DNA of 6,307 nt from an uncultured Campylobacter sp. (GTDB lineage: Bacteria; Campylobacterota; Campylobacteria; Campylobacterales; Campylobacteraceae), in the NCBI RefSeq assembly GCF_937997465.1, contig NZ_CALKTQ010000280.1:1-6307 (forward strand). The letters run 5' to 3'. The position numbers and the translations under genes are program-made. The first letter of the stretch is position 1, and the number at the start of each line of letters is the position of its first letter. The notes under the pieces were generated by a model. It was given only the letters and a program-made list of their open reading frames with translations. It was not told where the DNA came from and made no database searches. Shown here in pieces: positions 1 through 5,827 of this stretch.

Positions 1-735
1 AATGGGTGCGGAGAAAAAGACCGCGAAAAGGACGCCGCCGGGCTGGAATCGGTATGCGGTATCCGGAATATCAACCTTGTGTTTCCGCACGGGAGCGTTA
101 CCGCGCTGACCGGAGAAAACGGTGCCGGTAAAACGACGACGTTTTATATGATATGCGGGCTTATCTCGCCATCTAGCGGCAGCGTGTTTTTAGACGGCGC
201 AGACGTGACGAAGGTGCCGCTACACAAGCGCGCTCATATGGGGATCGGCTATCTGCCGCAAGAATCAAGTATATTTAAAGATCTCTCCGTCGAGGAAAAT
301 TTACTGCTCGGCGCCGAGATATTATATAAAGACGAAGCCGTCCGCGAGAAAAAAGTAAATGAAATGCTAAATTTGCTAAATATCGAGCCGATACGCTTGC
401 GAAAGGGCGTGAGCCTAAGCGGCGGCGAGCGCAGACGCTGCGAGATCGCTAGAAGCCTCATCATCACGCCTAAATTTTTGCTTCTGGACGAGCCCTTTGC
501 CGGCGTCGATCCGATCGCCGTTAGCGACATACAAAGCATCGTTCGCGACCTAAAAAAACTCGGCATCGGCGTACTCATCACCGACCACAACGTCCGCGAG
601 ACGCTAGCCATCTGCGACCGCGCCTACGTGATCAAGGACGGTAGCCTGCTAGCTAGCGGCAGCGCGAACGAAGTCGCGAATAACAAACTCGTGCGCACCC
701 ACTATCTGGGCGAAGAGTTTAAATTTGTAGAATAA
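1..735 (+). CDS. lptB: LptB, LPS-export ABC transporter ATPase (5' partial)
   Basis: Cytoplasmic ATPase of the LptB2FGC complex, which extracts lipopolysaccharide from the inner membrane and pushes it along the Lpt bridge. The frame is open from base 1 to the TAA at 733-735. Numbering from base 1, Walker A (GENGAGKT) is at residues 38-45, the Q-loop (YLPQESSIF) near 84-92, the signature LSGGERRR at 139-146, Walker B (LLLDEP) at 160-165 and the H-loop histidine (ITDHNVRET) at 196. YLPQE, FAGVDP, ITDHNVRETL and the YLGEEF end are typical of LptB rather than of other ABC ATPases. A GTG at 79 would leave only 11 residues before Walker A and remove the first beta strands, so the real start must lie left of the window. 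The visible N-terminus is unusual: charged and Gly/Cys-containing, and with TGENGAGKT where LGPNGAGKT is usual. It overlaps rpoN by 1 nt (TAATG), so the two are probably coupled. Identity is secure; only the start is missing. Confidence 0.95.
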   Translation, partial: NGCGEKDREKDAAGLESVCGIRNINLVFPHGSVTALTGENGAGKTTTFYMICGLISPSSGSVFLDGADVTKVPLHKRAHMGIGYLPQESSIFKDLSVEENLLLGAEILYKDEAVREKKVNEMLNLLNIEPIRLRKGVSLSGGERRRCEIARSLIITPKFLLLDEPFAGVDPIAVSDIQSIVRDLKKLGIGVLITDHNVRETLAICDRAYVIKDGSLLASGSANEVANNKLVRTHYLGEEFKFVE

Positions 736-1997
736 TGCTAAAGCAAACTCAAGCTCCCAAAAATAAGCTCTCGCACACGTTAAGGTCGTGGCTGCCGATA
801 CTAAGCAGCAGCGTAGAGGAGCTAAAGGAGACGCTTGAGCCGTTTTTAGCGGATAATCCGTTTGCTAGCGTGCAGCAGCGAAATTTAAGCGAGCTACCCA
901 GTGCCGCACCATCCAAAAAAGATAAAAATTTCTTCAAAGAAATATCAAAAAACAGCGTAACCGATAGTATCGAAAGCTTTAGCGTGGCTAAAACGGGGCT
1001 TTACGACAAGCTAATCGAGCAGATAGATAAGCCGCTGTTGCCGACCGAAAAATCCCAAAAAATCGCGATGAAAATCATCGAGTGTATAAACGAGGAGGGC
1101 TACTACGAACCTGAAGTATTTGACGAATTTAGCGAGGCGGAGATCGAGTCGGTGCGAAAGCGCTTTGCCTACCTCGAGCCCGCTGGCATCGGCGCAAAGG
1201 ACTACAAAGAGAGCTTTTTGTTTCAGCTTGAGGAGCTAAATTTGGACGAGAAGCTCTTTGAAAGCGCAAAAAAGCTTGCGTTAAATTTCGAAAACCTCTC
1301 CCAAATGCGCAAAATCCCGCTCTATAATGAAGCTCTCGCCGTCATCAAGAGGCTAAAAAATCCACCCGCTATCGAGTATATGAGCGAGGCTGCTGCGATC
1401 ATCCCAGACATCGTCATCGACACGAGCTCGGGCGGTATCGAGGTGCGCATCAACGACGACTTTTACCCAGAGATCGTCATCGACGTCGAGGGGCTTGACG
1501 AAAAAGAGAGCTTCGTCGCCTCGCGCGTAAAAGAGGCGAAAGACCTCATAGACGCGCTTGATATGCGAAAAGCCACGCTGCGAAAGATCGCCCTTATGCT
1601 AGTGGAGTATCAGTACGATTACTTTTTTGGCGGCGACATCAAGCCCATGCGCCTAAAGGACATCGCCGAGGATCTGGGGCGAAACCCATCGACCATCTCG
1701 CGTGGCATATCAAACAAATACCTCGAGTGCTCACGCGGCCTAGTGCCCATAAAGAGCTTTTTCTCCGCCGCAATCGACGAGGACGTCTCAAACAAGGCCA
1801 TCAAGGACTTCGTAGCAAATCTCGTCCGAAACGAAAATCCTGCCAAGCCGCTTAGCGATCTAAAAATTTTGGAGTTTATAAAGAATGAATTTAACGTCGA
1901 GGTCGTCCGCCGCACGATAACAAAATACCGTCTCGCGCTAAATATCGGTAGCTCCAGCGAGCGTAAAAAGACCTATTTGCTGCAATCGGGGAAGTAA
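735..1997 (+). CDS. rpoN: RNA polymerase sigma-54 factor
   Basis: Sigma-54 directs RNA polymerase to -24/-12 promoters and needs an AAA+ activator. In Campylobacter it drives middle flagellar genes (hook, FlaB) with the FlgS/FlgR system; that role is family knowledge. The 420-residue length is normal for epsilonproteobacteria. Region I is at about 1-50 (LRSWLPIL, LKETLEPF), followed by a lysine/serine-rich linker (about 50-75). The core-binding domain spans about 88-260. A helix-turn-helix at about 307-330 contains LKDIAEDLGRNPSTISR. The RpoN box at 391-400 reads VRRTITKYRL against the consensus ARRTVAKYRE, so the diagnostic RRT and KYR are kept. The first residues are less glutamine-rich than in E. 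coli. The ATG at 735-737 overlaps the lptB stop, and no strong Shine-Dalgarno is visible, which points to translational coupling. It ends convergently with the J-domain gene. The protein is complete, with no frameshift. Confidence 0.97.
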   Translation: MLKQTQAPKNKLSHTLRSWLPILSSSVEELKETLEPFLADNPFASVQQRNLSELPSAAPSKKDKNFFKEISKNSVTDSIESFSVAKTGLYDKLIEQIDKPLLPTEKSQKIAMKIIECINEEGYYEPEVFDEFSEAEIESVRKRFAYLEPAGIGAKDYKESFLFQLEELNLDEKLFESAKKLALNFENLSQMRKIPLYNEALAVIKRLKNPPAIEYMSEAAAIIPDIVIDTSSGGIEVRINDDFYPEIVIDVEGLDEKESFVASRVKEAKDLIDALDMRKATLRKIALMLVEYQYDYFFGGDIKPMRLKDIAEDLGRNPSTISRGISNKYLECSRGLVPIKSFFSAAIDEDVSNKAIKDFVANLVRNENPAKPLSDLKILEFIKNEFNVEVVRRTITKYRLALNIGSSSERKKTYLLQSGK

Positions 1998-2012
1998 ATT
2001 TAACCAAATGAG

Positions 2013-2040
2013 CGCAAATTTGCGATTAGTGTCAAATTTG
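2013..2040. repeat. CAAATTTG palindrome pair, possible weak rpoN terminator
   Basis: CGCAAATTTGCG at 2013-2024 is a perfect palindrome. The self-complementary octamer CAAATTTG inside it (2015-2022) recurs at 2033-2040. The two octamers can pair across a 10-nt loop, and the sequence AGCGGGTTTT follows. The position 16 nt after the rpoN stop fits a terminator, but the stem is AT-rich and the T run is short. The octamer is common throughout this window, so chance occurrence is likely. Confidence 0.3.
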
Positions 2041-2120
2041 AGCGGGTTTTAGATACGGCTTATGCTTTTAAATTTTGCAATAATAATGTATAGATTAGCG
2101 ATGTCGTAAAAAATACTCTA

Positions 2121-2170
2121 AAAAAGGCGATAGCGGCCAAAATGCAAACTTGATTTAGCGTTAAATTTGC
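2121..2170 (-). terminator. Possible weak terminator of the pycA-J-domain operon
   Basis: Downstream of the J-domain gene on the minus strand, an imperfect hairpin occupies 2170 to 2144. It has an outer GCAA/TTGC stem, an inner ATTTA/TAAAT stem with an ACGC loop, a 5-nt bulge on one side, and ATTTT after it. A second, very short GGC/GCC stem (2138-2126) follows and runs straight into TTTTT (2125-2121). Either could act as an intrinsic terminator. Both are weak, and this call rests only on position and hand pairing. Confidence 0.3.
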
Positions 2171-2190
2171 CCAAATTTGAAAAATAAATT

Positions 2191-3006
2191 TTACTCCGCT
2201 CCCGCTTCAAGCTCCTTAAAATAAGGCTTCAAACTCTCATAGGCGTTTTGGATGCGCTGAAACTGCGTTTTGCACTCGTCCAAAAGCTCGGGGCTAAGCG
2301 CGGCGTGAAAGTCGGGATGATAGGCTTTAACTAGCTCCAGATAGCGGTTTCGCACCTCCTCGAAGCTATCGTTTTTATCGCATCCAAGCACCGCAAAATG
2401 ATCCTCAAAAAGGCTAGCTAGCGCGGCAAATTTGGCCTCGTTTTTCTTGGCGCAGATTTTGATGCGTTTTTTAAATTTTTCCAATTCCTCTTCGCTATAG
2501 TTAAAGATGATCGAAAATTTCATGTATTCGCTTTTATTAAACAGCTCTTCCAGGCGCGCGCACTCGCCCAAATTTGCGATATTTAGGGCGATTTGACCCT
2601 CGGCGGATAAAATTTGCTTTGACTCAAAGCCTCTAATTATGTGCGAGATGAAGGCTTCATTTGAGCGATCGAAGCTAAATATCGCGCCGCCCCGCACGAA
2701 GGCGACATCGACGAAAACCATGGCTTTGAGCGAGTTTGGTTGGATGTAGTGGAGTTTGATGGTTTTATACTCGGCGAAGTTTAGATTCACGTTTTTTAGC
2801 TCGTATCTTTGGCAAAGTTTTTTTAGAAATTTGACGAAATATTTGCGCTGAACCTTCTCGTTTTCGTCGTAAAACGACATCACTTTGCCTTTTTGTCCCA
2901 GTGTCTTGGCGAAGTTTCGCTTGATGAGCGCTTGCAGCTCGAAAAACAGATCGGCGTCTGATGTTTCTATGCTTAGAGATTCTAGATTTTGACTTACTTT
3001 TATCAA
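2191..3006 (-). CDS. DnaJ-like protein with C-terminal J domain
   Basis: A 271-residue soluble protein whose C-terminus is a J domain (about 202-263). The HPD motif that stimulates DnaK ATPase is at 230-232, helix II precedes it (FEEVRNRYLELVKAY), and a typical last helix follows (QFQRIQNAYESLKPYF). It therefore probably acts as a DnaK co-chaperone in the cytoplasm. The glycine/phenylalanine region and zinc fingers of true DnaJ are absent, as is any membrane segment. The first 200 residues are mixed alpha/beta, and I do not recognise the fold. A C-terminal J domain recalls DjlA, but the DjlA transmembrane anchor is missing. The start is TTG at 3006-3004: an in-frame stop lies four codons upstream, AAAGG sits 6 nt before it, and the next in-frame ATG is 43 codons in. 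The gene is last in the leftward operon, 35 nt after bpt. I recall a similar gene next to bpt in C. jejuni (Cj1034c). Confidence 0.88.
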   Translation of the reverse strand: MIKVSQNLESLSIETSDADLFFELQALIKRNFAKTLGQKGKVMSFYDENEKVQRKYFVKFLKKLCQRYELKNVNLNFAEYKTIKLHYIQPNSLKAMVFVDVAFVRGGAIFSFDRSNEAFISHIIRGFESKQILSAEGQIALNIANLGECARLEELFNKSEYMKFSIIFNYSEEELEKFKKRIKICAKKNEAKFAALASLFEDHFAVLGCDKNDSFEEVRNRYLELVKAYHPDFHAALSPELLDECKTQFQRIQNAYESLKPYFKELEAGAE

Positions 3007-3017
3007 ATTTTGCCTTT
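3007..3017 (-). promoter_or_regulatory. Ribosome binding site that fixes the TTG start
   Basis: On the minus strand AAAGG (3017-3013) is followed by six bases and then TTG at 3006-3004. An in-frame TAA sits just upstream of the Shine-Dalgarno, so no earlier start is possible. A nearby ATG (3028-3026) is in another frame. Confidence 0.75.
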
Positions 3018-3041
3018 ATAAAACGCATTTGAAAGCATTTT

Positions 3042-3764
3042 TTATTCCGCTTTTTCCCACACTGGCATTTCGTCTAGCGGGACGTATTCGCATAGGCGCT
3101 CGTAGGGCTTGTAGTCTGCTTTGTAGGCTAGGCTAGGGCAGTCTTTGACGTAGTAGCCTAGATATATCCAGCGTAAATTTAGCTGCTGTGCGAGTAAAAT
3201 TTGCTGATAGAGCGAGTATCTGCCGATGCTAAGATCTGCAAAATCAGGATCGTAATAGCAATAAACCGCCGAGATACCGTCGCTAAGGACATCGACCAGA
3301 TCGACGCCGATGAGCCGGCCGCTGGCAAAATACGCAATCTCCTTGCCAAACTCCGCATGCCCTGCGACGTAGAGCTCATAGTAGCGGCGAAAGTCCAGCT
3401 CGTAGTACTTCCACTCGCGCTTTTCTTGCATAAATTTATGGTATTTTTTGTATAGCGCCACGTGCGCGTCGTCTAGGAGCGGCTTTGTTAGGATGATTTT
3501 GGTGTTTTCGTTTTTGCGTATAGTGCGGCGGGCGGATTTGCTAAATTTAAAATTTAGCGCATCAACCCTGATATTTACGCACTCGCGGCACCCTGCGCAG
3601 TTTGGCTTGGAGAAATATTTGCCAAAGCGCCTAAAGCCGTGCCTAGCTAGAGCGTCGTTTACGGCAAAGTCGCAGCCGTCTATGTAGCGATACTCCATGC
3701 GTGAGTCCCTGTCCTTTAGGTAGGGGCAGGGGCTAGGTAGGGTGGAAAACGGCACGACTAGCAC
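3042..3764 (-). CDS. bpt: Aspartate/glutamate leucyltransferase (Bpt, ATE family)
   Basis: This enzyme transfers leucine from Leu-tRNA to proteins with N-terminal Asp or Glu, making them N-degron substrates for ClpS/ClpAP. Older annotations call it arginyl-tRNA-protein transferase (ate). The 240-residue length is typical of the bacterial family. The N-terminal ATE domain (about 5-75) carries CPYL (Cys13) and the cysteine cluster C56-x2-C59-x2-C62. The C-terminal GNAT-like ATE domain (about 95-225) carries YYDPDF, SIGRYSLYQQI, IYLGYYVKDCPSLAYKADY and KPYE, all family hallmarks. The cysteines resemble those that bind an Fe-S cluster in eukaryotic ATE1; whether this protein does so is inference. 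The start is GTG at 3764-3762, overlapping the upstream gene's stop by 7 nt (GTGCTAG). No good Shine-Dalgarno is present (an AAGGA lies 15 nt away), so translation is probably coupled. A second GTG three codons later cannot be excluded. Leucyl specificity is inferred from the family. Confidence 0.93.
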   Translation of the reverse strand: MLVVPFSTLPSPCPYLKDRDSRMEYRYIDGCDFAVNDALARHGFRRFGKYFSKPNCAGCRECVNIRVDALNFKFSKSARRTIRKNENTKIILTKPLLDDAHVALYKKYHKFMQEKREWKYYELDFRRYYELYVAGHAEFGKEIAYFASGRLIGVDLVDVLSDGISAVYCYYDPDFADLSIGRYSLYQQILLAQQLNLRWIYLGYYVKDCPSLAYKADYKPYERLCEYVPLDEMPVWEKAE

Positions 3765-3979
3765 TTTTTGATATCCGCGTCCTTGACGTAGGCTAGAAAC
3801 TCGTCGCGCAAATTTTGCTCTTTGTGTGCGATGGCTTCTTCTTTGCTGAAGGTTTTTGGTTCAGGCTTTAAATTTTGCTTCGCGGCGTTTTTGGCGGCTG
3901 AATTTGAGCTCAAATTTGCATTTTGTTCCTTTTGAAGCTCTTTTTTTATATCCTTTAAACTATCGAAAAAATCATTCAT
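3758..3979 (-). CDS. Small conserved-looking protein of unknown function
   Basis: A 73-residue hydrophilic protein of unknown function. It has an N-terminal amphipathic stretch (MNDFFDSLKDIKKELQKEQ, 1-19), a low-complexity Asn/Ala/Lys/Ser middle (about 20-50), and a C-terminal helix with LRDEFLAYVKDADIKKC at its end. No signal peptide or membrane segment is visible. Coding is supported by a strong Shine-Dalgarno (AGAGGAG at 3993-3987, 7 nt before the ATG) and by precise overlaps on both sides: 8 nt with pycA (ATGAATGA) and 7 nt with bpt (GTGCTAG). From memory, C. jejuni has a small hypothetical gene at the same place (Cj1036c) between pycA and the transferase gene. If so, the conserved part is probably the two ends rather than the middle. 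It might be a small adaptor of one of its neighbours; that is speculation. It ends in a cysteine. Confidence 0.82.
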   Translation of the reverse strand: MNDFFDSLKDIKKELQKEQNANLSSNSAAKNAAKQNLKPEPKTFSKEEAIAHKEQNLRDEFLAYVKDADIKKC

Positions 3980-5438
3980 CCGCGTGCTCCTCTTTAAATT
4001 TCCTAGCGTCTTTTACTCTTTGTATCGCGGCGGCGATGGCGGCGATAACCTCTTCGTTGTCTTCGTTGTCTTTGGTTTTCATCTTTTCTAGCAACGTAGG
4101 CATCTTGTTTTCGACGTAGGACGTATCAAAAAATCCTCGCCTAAAGTCGCGCTCCTTGCTAATACTGAGCAAAAATGGGATCGTAGTTTTGACGCTGCCC
4201 TCGATCGTAAACTCATCCAGCGCGCGTTTTAGCTTATTTACGGCTAGGTCGTAGCTAGGCGCACGCACGATGAGCTTAGCTAGCAAGCTATCGTAAAACG
4301 GCGGTATCTGATAGTCTTTATACAGGTGGCTATCCACGCGAACGGAAGGGCCTAGAGCAGGGTAGTAGCCGGTGATTTCGCCTGGGCTTGGGATGAAGTT
4401 TTGCCATGCGTCCTCTGCGGTGATACGTGCCTCGATCGCAAAGCCTTGCGTGATGACGTCGCTTTGCTCCATGTCTAGGATCTCGCCCGCTGCGATACGA
4501 ATTTGACGCACGATGAGATCCACGCCCGTGATCTCCTCGGTCACACCGTGTTCGACCTGGATGCGGGTGTTCATCTCCATAAAATAAAAGTTGTTGTAAT
4601 CATCGAGTAAAAACTCGATCGTGCCGGCGTTGGTGTAGTTTACGGCCTTTGCCGCGGCGACTGCGGTCACGCCCATGCTCTTTCGCAGACTTTCGCTCAT
4701 CGTCGGACTAGGCGCTATCTCGAGGATCTTTTGGTGGCGGCGCTGGATTGAGCAGTCTCGCTCTGCTAAGTGGATGATGTTGCCGTATTTGTCGCCTAAA
4801 ATTTGAAACTCAATGTGGCGCGGATTTACGACGTATTTTTCCATGAAAACTTCGTCGTTGTTAAAAAACGCCTTAGCCTCGCGCGTGCAGCTTTCAAAGC
4901 TAGATTCTAGCTCTTCTTCTTTCCACACTACGCGGATACCGCGTCCGCCGCCGCCGCCGCTAGCTTTTAGGATGACGGGATAGCCGATACGTTCGGCGTA
5001 GAGTTTGATATTTTCTATCGTTTCGTTGTTTAGCTTTTCGGTGCCGGGCACGATAGGGATGCCGTTTTTATTCATCAGATAGCGTGCGATGTTTTTGTTG
5101 CCCATTTTGCGGATGACGTCGGCGGTAGGCCCGATGAAAACCAGCCCAGCGTCCTCGACCTCTTTGGCAAATTCGTAGTTTTCGCTCAAAAATCCGTAGC
5201 CCGGGTGTATCGCGTCTGCGCCGCATGCTTTTGCGACCTCGACTATGCGCTTGGCGTCCAGGTAGCCCTTGATCGGATCGATGCCGATCTGGTAGGCCTC
5301 GTCGGCTATCTTGACGTGCAGGCAGTCTTGATCGGGCTTGGTGTAGATAGCGACGTTTTTGATGTGTAGGTCTTTGCAGGCTCGGATCACGCGAACGGCG
5401 ATCTCTCCGCGGTTTGCGATCAAAATTTTATGTATCAC
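3972..5438 (-). CDS. pycA: Pyruvate carboxylase subunit A (biotin carboxylase)
   Basis: ATP-grasp biotin carboxylase that uses bicarbonate and ATP to carboxylate biotin. In Campylobacter the two-subunit pyruvate carboxylase PycA/PycB makes oxaloacetate from pyruvate. In the 488-residue form, the N-domain begins HKILIANRGEIAVRVIRAC, HPGYGFLSEN is at 78-87, the ATP glycine loop KASGGGGGRG at 158-167, ERDCSIQRRHQK at 227-238 and MEMNTRIQVEH at 287-297. The catalytic E288, N290, R292, Q294, E296 and R338 fall at the E. coli AccC numbers. There is no biotinyl domain (no MKM motif), so biotin is carried by a partner. The length exceeds AccC (about 449) because of a C-terminal tail containing IAAIAAAI (465-472). 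I chose GTG at 5438-5436 for its good ribosome binding site and the conserved N-terminus. An ATG 30 codons earlier adds only lysine-rich, unlikely sequence. AccC of acetyl-CoA carboxylase is the alternative, but gene order, length and tail favour PycA. Confidence 0.9.
   Translation of the reverse strand: MIHKILIANRGEIAVRVIRACKDLHIKNVAIYTKPDQDCLHVKIADEAYQIGIDPIKGYLDAKRIVEVAKACGADAIHPGYGFLSENYEFAKEVEDAGLVFIGPTADVIRKMGNKNIARYLMNKNGIPIVPGTEKLNNETIENIKLYAERIGYPVILKASGGGGGRGIRVVWKEEELESSFESCTREAKAFFNNDEVFMEKYVVNPRHIEFQILGDKYGNIIHLAERDCSIQRRHQKILEIAPSPTMSESLRKSMGVTAVAAAKAVNYTNAGTIEFLLDDYNNFYFMEMNTRIQVEHGVTEEITGVDLIVRQIRIAAGEILDMEQSDVITQGFAIEARITAEDAWQNFIPSPGEITGYYPALGPSVRVDSHLYKDYQIPPFYDSLLAKLIVRAPSYDLAVNKLKRALDEFTIEGSVKTTIPFLLSISKERDFRRGFFDTSYVENKMPTLLEKMKTKDNEDNEEVIAAIAAAIQRVKDARKFKEEHADE
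3987..3993 (-). promoter_or_regulatory. Strong Shine-Dalgarno of the 73-codon gene inside pycA
   Basis: AGAGGAG on the minus strand lies within the last codons of pycA, seven bases before the ATG at 3979-3977. It is the strongest ribosome binding site I see in this operon and is good evidence that the small gene is translated in its own right. Confidence 0.75.
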
Positions 5439-5451
5439 TTGGCTTTCCTTT
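5439..5451 (-). promoter_or_regulatory. Ribosome binding site that fixes the pycA GTG start
   Basis: The minus strand reads AAAGGAAAGCCAA and then GTG at 5438-5436. The AAGGA core (5450-5446) is 7 nt from the start. It places the start at the conserved IHKILIANRGE and argues against the ATG at 5528-5526, which lacks a comparable site. Confidence 0.75.
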
Positions 5452-5462
5452 CTTATCGTTTT

Positions 5463-5510
5463 TTGAATTTTACTCTTTTTTGCTTGCTGATGCTTGAATT
5501 TTGCTTTTTT
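5463..5510. repeat. Imperfect direct duplication in the pycA leader
   Basis: On the plus strand TTGAATTTTGCTTTTTT (5494-5510) and TTGAATTTTACTCTTTTTT (5463-5481) differ by a 2-nt insertion and one substitution, with starts 31 nt apart. The copies lie 25 to 72 nt upstream of the pycA start codon. On the transcript they are A-rich, which may keep the leader unstructured. They may also simply reflect slippage in AT-rich sequence. Confidence 0.5.
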
Positions 5511-5799
5511 AGAACATGATCTTTGCATGCAGTCTTTAAATTCGCTATTTTTGCTATTAAATTTTTAGCTTGTACTGCCTTTATCTATATATTTTAATGC
5601 TCGGTAGCCAGGCGCGCTTATTTTTAATTAAATTTGCTACATAAGATAACATAAAGATTTTTATAGATGGTTAAATGTGGCAAATTTAGTACATAAATTT
5701 GAAATTTGATGGCCTTACGGCAAATTTTGATGTAGTAGGGTGGGTAAAAAACGAAATTTTTGCAAATATATCAAAAATTAGAAAGATTTAAGAAACCTT

Positions 5800-5809
5800 T
5801 GGCTATACT
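5800..5809 (+). promoter_or_regulatory. Sigma-70 -10 region of tRNA-Arg
   Basis: TATACT at 5804-5809 is preceded by TGGC, close to the G-N-TATAAT arrangement of Campylobacter sigma-70 promoters. It would start transcription around 5815-5817, about 12 nt before the mature tRNA 5' end. No TTGACA-like -35 box is present; Campylobacter promoters usually lack one. Confidence 0.55.
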
Positions 5810-5827
5810 TCACATTTCTTTTAAAGT

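Larger units (their letters stand above)
1998..2190. other. Intergenic gap between convergent genes
   Basis: This 193-bp gap lies between the ends of rpoN (+) and the J-domain gene (-). I see no ORF with a ribosome binding site. It holds a 12-bp perfect palindrome at 2013-2024, further CAAATTTG words at 2033-2040 and 2172-2179, and two weak hairpins that could end transcription of the leftward operon (entered separately). No strong GC-rich intrinsic terminator is visible for either gene. Confidence 0.8.
5439..5827. other. Spacer between pycA and the tRNA gene
   Basis: A 389-bp AT-rich region between divergent genes. On the minus strand it must hold the pycA promoter and leader, but I see no convincing box; a TATAAA at 5665-5660 is the best -10-like candidate and is weak. 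On the plus strand the tRNA promoter occupies the last 50 bases. Only very short open frames occur (for example 9 codons from 5667). It also contains an imperfect duplication in the leader (5463-5510), and AAATTT-nn-TACATAA twice (5630-5644 and 5682-5696). Confidence 0.7.

Noticed and set aside
2..109. Short frame from the ATG at 2-4
   Set aside because: It overlaps lptB out of frame, ends after 35 codons and has no recognisable sequence.
79..735. LptB starting at the GTG at 79-81
   Set aside because: It would remove the first beta strands and A-loop and leave 11 residues before Walker A. The frame is open to base 1.
249..1915. Minus-strand frames opposite lptB and rpoN (249-611, 749-937, 1619-1915)
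   Set aside because: Serine/arginine/phenylalanine-rich products mirror the codon bias of the real genes on the other strand. No starts or motifs support them.
2765..3028. 87-codon minus-strand frame overlapping the start of the J-domain gene
   Set aside because: It has an ATG, but its Arg/Lys/Ser-rich product is typical of an out-of-frame reading. The J-domain frame has the ribosome binding site and an identifiable domain.
3201..3687. Plus-strand open frames antisense to bpt
   Set aside because: They lie wholly opposite a gene with clear family motifs and lack ribosome binding sites.
3972..5438. AccC of acetyl-CoA carboxylase
   Set aside because: Not excluded biochemically, but no accB is adjacent, the protein is about 40 residues too long, and the neighbours match the pycA locus.
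3972..5528. Longer pycA of 518 codons from the ATG at 5528-5526
   Set aside because: The extra 30 residues are lysine-rich and unlike any biotin carboxylase N-terminus, and lie over an AT-rich duplication. The GTG at 5438 has a good ribosome binding site and gives the family's usual start.
5670..5735. Sigma-54 promoter (GG-N10-GC) near TGGCAAATTT and ATGGCC
   Set aside because: The GC dinucleotide does not fall ten bases after GG in either place, on either strand.
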